Part shown: one piece after another, positions 58,041 through 64,000 of the stretch | Layout: each line of letters begins with the position of its first letter | Numbering within the stretch: the stretch's first letter is position 1 | Source: Homalodisca vitripennis | Taxonomy: Eukaryota > Arthropoda > Insecta > Hemiptera > Cicadellidae | Assembly (NCBI RefSeq): GCF_021130785.1 | Contig: NW_025776249.1 | Span: 62,001 to 126,000, forward strand | Reading direction: 5' to 3' | DNA length: 64,000 nt | Position numbers and translations under genes: made by a program | The notes under the pieces: generated by a model | What the model was told of the DNA's origin: nothing | Databases searched by the model: none | What the model saw: only the letters and a program-made list of their open reading frames with translations

Positions 58041-60949
58041 TTTATACGTACAGTTTAATTTGATTAATAAGCTAGTATTAATAATGTAATGCCACTTTAA
58101 GAACACATCATATATGAAATGTAAATTGAACTAAAACACGTAACTTTCTAAATAATTAATTGTTAAATGAACGAATTGTAAAAGAAGAGTAAGTAAAATA
58201 TTTCAATATTAAATTAGTAATATAAAAAATTATTAGTATAATATAACAATATTTCACGCTAAACCTAATAATTAACAGGCTAATATTAACATATTGCTAT
58301 CCACATTCACTTGTACTGTCATTATTAGGTAAGTTTCTAGACATTATAAGTATTGTATGTTGTGGACTACAACTTATTTTGTAATTCTATTATATTTCTT
58401 ATATTGATTTATATTTTCGTAAAATTCCCTTCGCCATAGTTTTGAATAAAATATAAAAAACCCACCTGATTGGGCTGTATATTGATAGAATAAAAAGTAC
58501 CTGTTGTATTGATCCAATCACCTAAAATATACAATTCATATTTATTTGTAAAATAAGCTACAATATCAAGAACTTTGAAAGAGAAAGTATGTGATTATAA
58601 TGTCAAATAAATTTAGAAATTTGTCCTCCCGAATTGCTTTACTATGCGTAGATCTATATGCATATACAGGCTTTAATTGTCTTACTGAAACATTTCAACC
58701 ATGTTTAAACCTTTTATAAAAATAACAAAGAATCTAATTTGTTCCTAAACACTTACTAATGCGTACGGTTGTGAAATAATGAAATGTAATGGCTGTATAA
58801 CGTTATTGATTCTGATTGCAATGTTTAATATTACAGAAAGTTGCTTGGTATCATTGTTTTTCGCTGTATTAAGTCATCATAACTTTAAATGTTTAAGTAT
58901 AAAATAATTTTTTGTTTTATTTTTAAGTTTTAAGACTTTCACTGCACAACGAACAGTCCCAGTGCTATGAGGTGCATTATGTAGAAAATTCTTTCCACAA
59001 ACTCTTAGTTACTTTGTATTCGAGCCGGTTTTGTCACAAGGGAGAAAAGTTAGCAAAGTTTTAGCTTTTCGTGGCTTATAAAAAGTCACTTCTAGCTAAG
59101 AACAAAGTTTCCCTTATAAAATAGTGAAGTTTACGGTGATAATGTACTATAATGTAGTTTTATATAAATTTAAAATCAAGTCTATATTCGCGTTTTCATT
59201 ATATGTTTGTATTACAATATTTTTAACAAACCCCTTTTTTGATGGAAGAATTTTTAGCAATTTTTATATCTAATTATTTATCGAATAATTATTATGTTTA
59301 CCATTTCAACACCTATAAAGAAAGACCAGCCTCATGTTAAGCTAAGATGTGTGGATACAAACTAATTAATATAAAGGATTAAAAATTGTATTGTTTATTT
59401 AATTACTTTGCTTTGAACACATTTGTAGTTTATTTCACATGTTCACTACTCAGTTGGGTACGTAACTATACCTTTACAATAAACCTGATACTAAGTAAAT
59501 ATAAAACATAATAGTTCAGGGATGCTTTTACCAAACATTGCAAACTAATATATTATACATTAAAAATATAAAAACGTGCTGTAAAACTATGAGTTAAACA
59601 AATTCTGTTCACTTTAATAGTGGTTAAATTGTGGAAGTTACTCCACAATAAAACTTCACGTGTGAAATAAATTCTACGGGGGGATATAAATTATGACATG
59701 TTTTATTATAATCGTTCAGCAAACAGAATACTTTAAAACTATCCTGTTGGCAACATGTTACTATTTAAAAACATCTTTACAGAAACCTTTTAATTTGTTT
59801 GTAAAAATATTCTTCAAACTGTAATACTGAATGTCTTTATATCTATATTTACTGTCGCAATCGTGAACTAAGTGTTCTCAACATTGGTGATCTTTATTGA
59901 TAACATTTAATACAAAACACACGTACATAGTCCGTGGCTAACTCTTGCTTAAATATCTGTAATTTCAAAAGAAAAGAGAAATATTTAGAACGTAGGCGGA
60001 AAAGGCTTAACGTACAATAATATTGAGTACGTATTTCAAGATGAACCCAGTTTTGTGTTGGCTAGGCTTGCCACTGTACTGCCAACGTAGCTCTTCTGTA
60101 ATACGAACAGAAAACATACCAAATATTATTAAACAAGACATTTCAAGGCTCAATTTCTCTTATCAGCTTTTTCTTGTTTTACCAAAAAAGTTACAAAATT
60201 TAAATTACCTACATTTAAATTCATCACATTATATGATATTAAAGTAGTTTTGTCACCCTAAATGTTTACCTCAATGTTAAGAAAATAGTACAAATTTTTC
60301 TTTAATGCGTGAGAGATTAGTGATGCTTCTACAACAAGTTTTGAATGATCGAAATACCAATTTTGTCTGTCAGTGCGCAGATAAGTATCGAAAATGAAAG
60401 TTGTAATTTAGTATAAACAATGTTACTTCAAAACAATAATAATACCAACCTCCATCGATAGTGTTTATTTGAAATTCATAAGTAAAAATGAAACATTCGT
60501 TGAAATACATAACCGTGTCGTATTTGATATTTTAGGATACAAGAAAGACGATGGTTTATCACAATTGCATTGAACATACATGGAAGATTGACATGATCAA
60601 AAATGGAAATGAATAGTTGCTGTCATAACAGAAAATATAATAGATGTATTTAATGTATATCGCATCCTTTTATACTATTAAATTAGAAACGGGTTAAGTT
60701 TTTATCAGTATGAAAATGTTATCCATTGTGGAAAGTAGCAAAAAATATGTAAAATTAATGTATCTGCGTTGTTGGGGATATATGAGCCATAATAAATGCA
60801 TGCGTGTATTTCCTTGCAACGACTTTAAAAATGCATCTCCTAAAGAAGACCTCATCATTCAACCAAATTAAAACATAAAAAGAATAAAGCGTCCTAAATT
60901 TTTATTTCTCAACTTATTATATATATATAAACAATAAAAGAAAAAAAAC
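58041..60949. other. AT-rich intergenic DNA
   Basis: No gene recognised. A 74-codon plus-strand frame at 60023-60247 has no known motif. No tandem repeats. Confidence 0.45.
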
Positions 60950-61086
60950 TTAACATAATTCATTTAATATTTCGACTAATATTGTAGTTTTTAAAAAGGA
61001 TACAAAATTATATATAAGCTAATAATTAAAAGTAAACGTATACATTTTTAGAATCAGCTGAAATATTCTAGTCTGATTTATAATTG

Positions 61087-61164
<78 letters not shown>

Positions 61165-61300
61165 GACATTATAAATCAGAATAGAACATTCCAGCTGATT
61201 CAAAAAATTTTTATGTTTACTTTTAATTATTACCTTGTATATACTTTTGCATCCTTTTTGAAAACGACAATATTACTCGAAATATTAAAGGATTTATGAG
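60950..61300. mobile_element. Foldback element: 136-bp inverted arms around (TA)n
   Basis: The left arm (60954-61089) and right arm (61162-61298) are reverse complements at roughly 85-90 percent over their whole length. Matching blocks include TAATAATTAAAAGTAAAC, AATCAGCTG, CTGATTTATAA and TTTAATATTTCG. They are separated by a TA run (61090-61161). The arms may extend another 10-15 bp outward. This is the structure of a foldback MITE or an inverted duplication. No clear target duplication is seen. It has no coding capacity. Confidence 0.85.
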
Positions 61301-62045
61301 AAGGCTTTTTCTTTTATTGTTTGAAGACGCCTCTGCGCATTTATTTTCTGCATACAGTATATATATAAATGTTACTAATAACAGTGTATATACAAAATTG
61401 TTTTGTATTAGGACAGTTAAATTACGTACAGTTATTAAAATATCAATACTTAAATTACAAAATTACATATGGATTGGGTACAATAACTGATCGAATGTCA
61501 AGTTCACTTATCAAAGCAGTTATATTTTTTGAGTTATTAACCCTTTCCAGAACGTCTTTCAATTCAACAAGTAACCTAACATATTAGATTTTTATATAAT
61601 CTCTTTTTATGATATATTAAGTAACATTTTACCTCAAGCGGTAATTTCTCAAACATGAATAACATTAAACTAATATATTTAACCAGAAACAGCAACGAGG
61701 CTTCCAATTAGAAACTAATACATAAATCAAGTATATTATTGCAATGTATAATGTATTATTACATATTACACTGACATTTAGAAAGGATGATCTTTGATAC
61801 TGTGAGATAAAGTATTCCGAAGTGTATGCACGTGTGCTAGAAGTTCTACCAAGATACAACACCATGTTTACTGTGGCAGTTCTTCTGAACATCTCTGGAA
61901 AAAACTTTTCGTGTTTTGTACAAGACCTGAAAGGGAAAATCTTAAGTTTTCTTTTCAGAAATCAATACAACCACGACCTACGAACAATTTGAATTTGGTT
62001 TGATCTGAAATCCTTGGTCTCGCAAGAAAAGACCCCGTCAGTCAA
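61301..62045. other. AT-rich spacer before the 108-bp satellite
   Basis: Short overlapping frames (61296-61587 plus, 61892-61665 minus) carry no known motif. Nothing else is seen. Confidence 0.45.
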
Positions 62046-64000
62046 GTTCAAGTCGTAAGCGTAACGTTACCGGTTCCTACCGCATCACTTACTATCCAAC
62101 CAGCAATGGGTGAAAAGTCTCGTGTGAGAAGAAGCAGTCAGTAGACTTGCTACGTTCGTGTCGTAAGCGTAACGTTACCGGTTCCTACCGCATCACTTAC
62201 TATCCCACCAGCAATGGGTGAAAAGTCTCGTGTGAGAAGAAGCAGTCAGTAGACTTGCTACGTTCGTGTCGTAAGCGTAACGTTACCGGTTCCTACCGCA
62301 TCACTTACTATCCCACCAGCAATGGGTGAAAAATCTCGTGTGAGAAGATCCAGTCAGTCGACTTGCTGAGTTCGTGTCGTAATTGTACCGCTACCATTTC
62401 GTACCGCTTAACTTACTATCCGCCCTAGCAATGGGTTAAAAGGCTCGTTTGAGAAGATCCAGTCAGTCGACTTGCTGAGTTCGTGTCATAAGTGTACCGC
62501 TACCGGTTCGTACCGCATAACTTACTATCCCACCAGCAATGGGTGAAAAATCTCGTGTGAGAAGATCCAGTCAGTCGACTTGCTGAGTTCGTGTCGTAAT
62601 TGTACCGCCACCGGTTCGTACCGCATAACTTACTATCCCACCAGCAATGGGTGAAAAATCTCGTGTGAGAAGATCCAGTCAGTCGACTTGCTGAGTTCGT
62701 GTCGTAAGCATACCGTTACCGGTTCGTACCGCATAACTTATTATCCCACCATCAATGGGTGAAAAATCTCGTGTGAGAAGATCCAGTCAGTCGACTTGCT
62801 GAGTTCGTGTCGTAGGCATACCGTTACCGGTTCGTACCGCATAACTTATTATCCCACCATCAATGGGTGAAAAATCTCGTGTGAGAAGATCCAGTCAGTC
62901 GACTTGCTGAGTTCGTGTCGTAAGCATACCGTTACCGGTTCGTACCGCATAACTTATTATCCCACCATCAATGGGTGAAAAATCTCGTGTGAGAAGATCC
63001 AGTCAGTCGACTTGCTAAGTTCGTGTCGTAAGCATACCGTTACCGGTTCGTACCGCATAACTTATTATCCCACCATCAATGGGTGAAAAATCTCGTGTGA
63101 GAAGATCCAGTCAGTCGACTTGCTGAGTTCGTGTCGTAAGCATACCGTTACCGGTTCGTACCGCATAACTTATTATCCCACCATCAATGGGTGAAAAATC
63201 TCGTGTGAGAAGATCCAGTCAGTGGACTTGCTGAGTTCGTGTCGTAAGCATACCGTTACCGGTTCGTACCGCATAACTTATTATCCCACCATCAATGGGT
63301 GAAAAATCTCGTGTGAGAAGATCCAGTCAGTCGACTTGCTGAGTTCGTGTCGTAAGCATACCGTTACCGGTTCGTACCGCATAACTTATTATCCCACCAT
63401 CAATGGGTGAAAAATCTCGTGTGAGAAGATCCAGTCAGTCGACTTGCTGAGTTCGTGTCGTAGGCATACCGTTACCGGTTCGTACCGCATAACTTATTAT
63501 CCCACCATCAATGGGTGAAAAATCTCGTGTGAGAAGATCCAGTCAGTCGACTTGCTGAGTTCGTGTCGTAAGCATACCGTTACCGGTTCGTACCGCATAA
63601 CTTATTATCCCACCATCAATGGGTGAAAAATCTCGTGTGAGAAGATCCAGTCAGTCGACTTGCTAAGTTCGTGTCGTAAGCATACCGTTACCGGTTCGTA
63701 CCGCATAACTTATTATCCCACCATCAATGGGTGAAAAATCTCGTGTGAGAAGATCCAGTCAGTCGACTTGCTGAGTTCGTGTCGTAAGCATACCGTTACC
63801 GGTTCGTACCGCATAACTTATTATCCCACCATCAATGGGTGAAAAATCTCGTGTGAGAAGATCCAGTCAGTGGACTTGTTGAGTTCGTGTCGTAAGCATA
63901 CCGTTACCGGTTCGTACCGCATAACTTATTATCCCACCATCAATGGGTGAAAAAATCTCGTGTGAGAAGATCCAGTCAGTCGACTTGCTGAGTTCGTGTC
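62046..64000. repeat. 108-bp satellite array (about 18 units to the window edge)
   Basis: Units contain GTGTCGTAAGCATACCGTTA, ACCGGTTCGTACCGCATAAC, CAATGGGTGAAAAATCTCGT and CAGTCAGTCGACTTGC. The first three units (107-108 bp) have GAAGAAGCAGTCAGTAGACT and AACGTTACCGGTTCC. The next three are transitional, and later units are nearly identical. The unit is GC-richer than the flanks. Although 108 is a multiple of three, all six frames contain a stop in every unit, so it is not coding. The array continues beyond the right edge. Confidence 0.97.

Noticed and set aside
61084..61299. Tyr-Ile repeat protein on the plus strand
   Set aside because: Translation of the TA run at the centre of the foldback element.
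62046..64000. 108-bp satellite as an in-frame repeat protein
   Set aside because: The period is a multiple of three, but every one of the six frames has a stop in each unit.
1..64000. Telomeric TTAGG-type arrays
   Set aside because: No run of TTAGG or related telomere repeats was seen despite the satellite density.

Overview
The window reads as a gene-poor, AT-rich, repeat-dense stretch of an arthropod nuclear genome, most likely an insect. The evidence is the transposon content: a LOA-like non-LTR retrotransposon with a DUF4780-type ORF1, a piggyBac relic, Penelope-like and jockey/CR1-like reverse transcriptase relics, and long satellite arrays. The species cannot be named from the sequence. 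I recognise no host protein-coding gene with confidence. The only long intact open reading frames belong to the LOA-like element at 23.9-28.5 kb.

Layout. 1-3.8 kb: 110-bp satellite, about 34 copies, running off the left edge. 3.8-5.15 kb: decayed coding-like DNA with two zinc-ribbon-like patches. 5.15-14.57 kb: 92-bp satellite, about 102 copies. 14.64-18.15 kb: dead piggyBac-like element on the minus strand, with seven copies of a 20-bp palindromic motif near its ends. 18.5-20.9 kb: decayed, probably viral-derived DNA containing a phospholipase-A2-like capsid signature. 21.1-22.1 kb: CpG-containing block that could be a minus-strand first exon and promoter, or an LTR. 23.95-28.47 kb: LOA-like retrotransposon bounded by a 10-12 bp target-site duplication. 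29.3-30.6 kb: Penelope-like relic with a GIY-YIG-like tail. 30.6-40 kb: non-coding DNA with dispersed repeats, a promoter-like block at 33.9 kb and a tRNA-like gene at 37.3 kb. 40.6-44.3 kb: satellite with nested 173-bp, 125-bp and about 443-bp periods. 46.05-47.0 kb: 119-bp repeats. 49.4-50.0 kb: 85/91-bp repeats. 51.2-51.5 kb: non-LTR reverse transcriptase scrap. 53.6-54.05 kb: 130-bp repeats. 54-61 kb: AT-rich DNA with two more GC-rich blocks and a foldback element at its right end. 62.05 kb to the right edge: 108-bp satellite, about 18 copies.

The genes do not work together as a pathway. What joins the window is repeat biology. Eight unrelated tandem arrays fill about one third of the 64 kb, most other recognisable sequence is transposon- or virus-derived, and only the LOA-like copy looks recent. 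This fits pericentromeric or other heterochromatin-like DNA, but that setting is inferred. The most notable observations are the ORF1 start codon that lies inside the target-site duplication, the phased subterminal palindromes of the piggyBac-like element, and the satellite at 40.6 kb in which a deletion, an amplification and a higher-order unit can be read in order.
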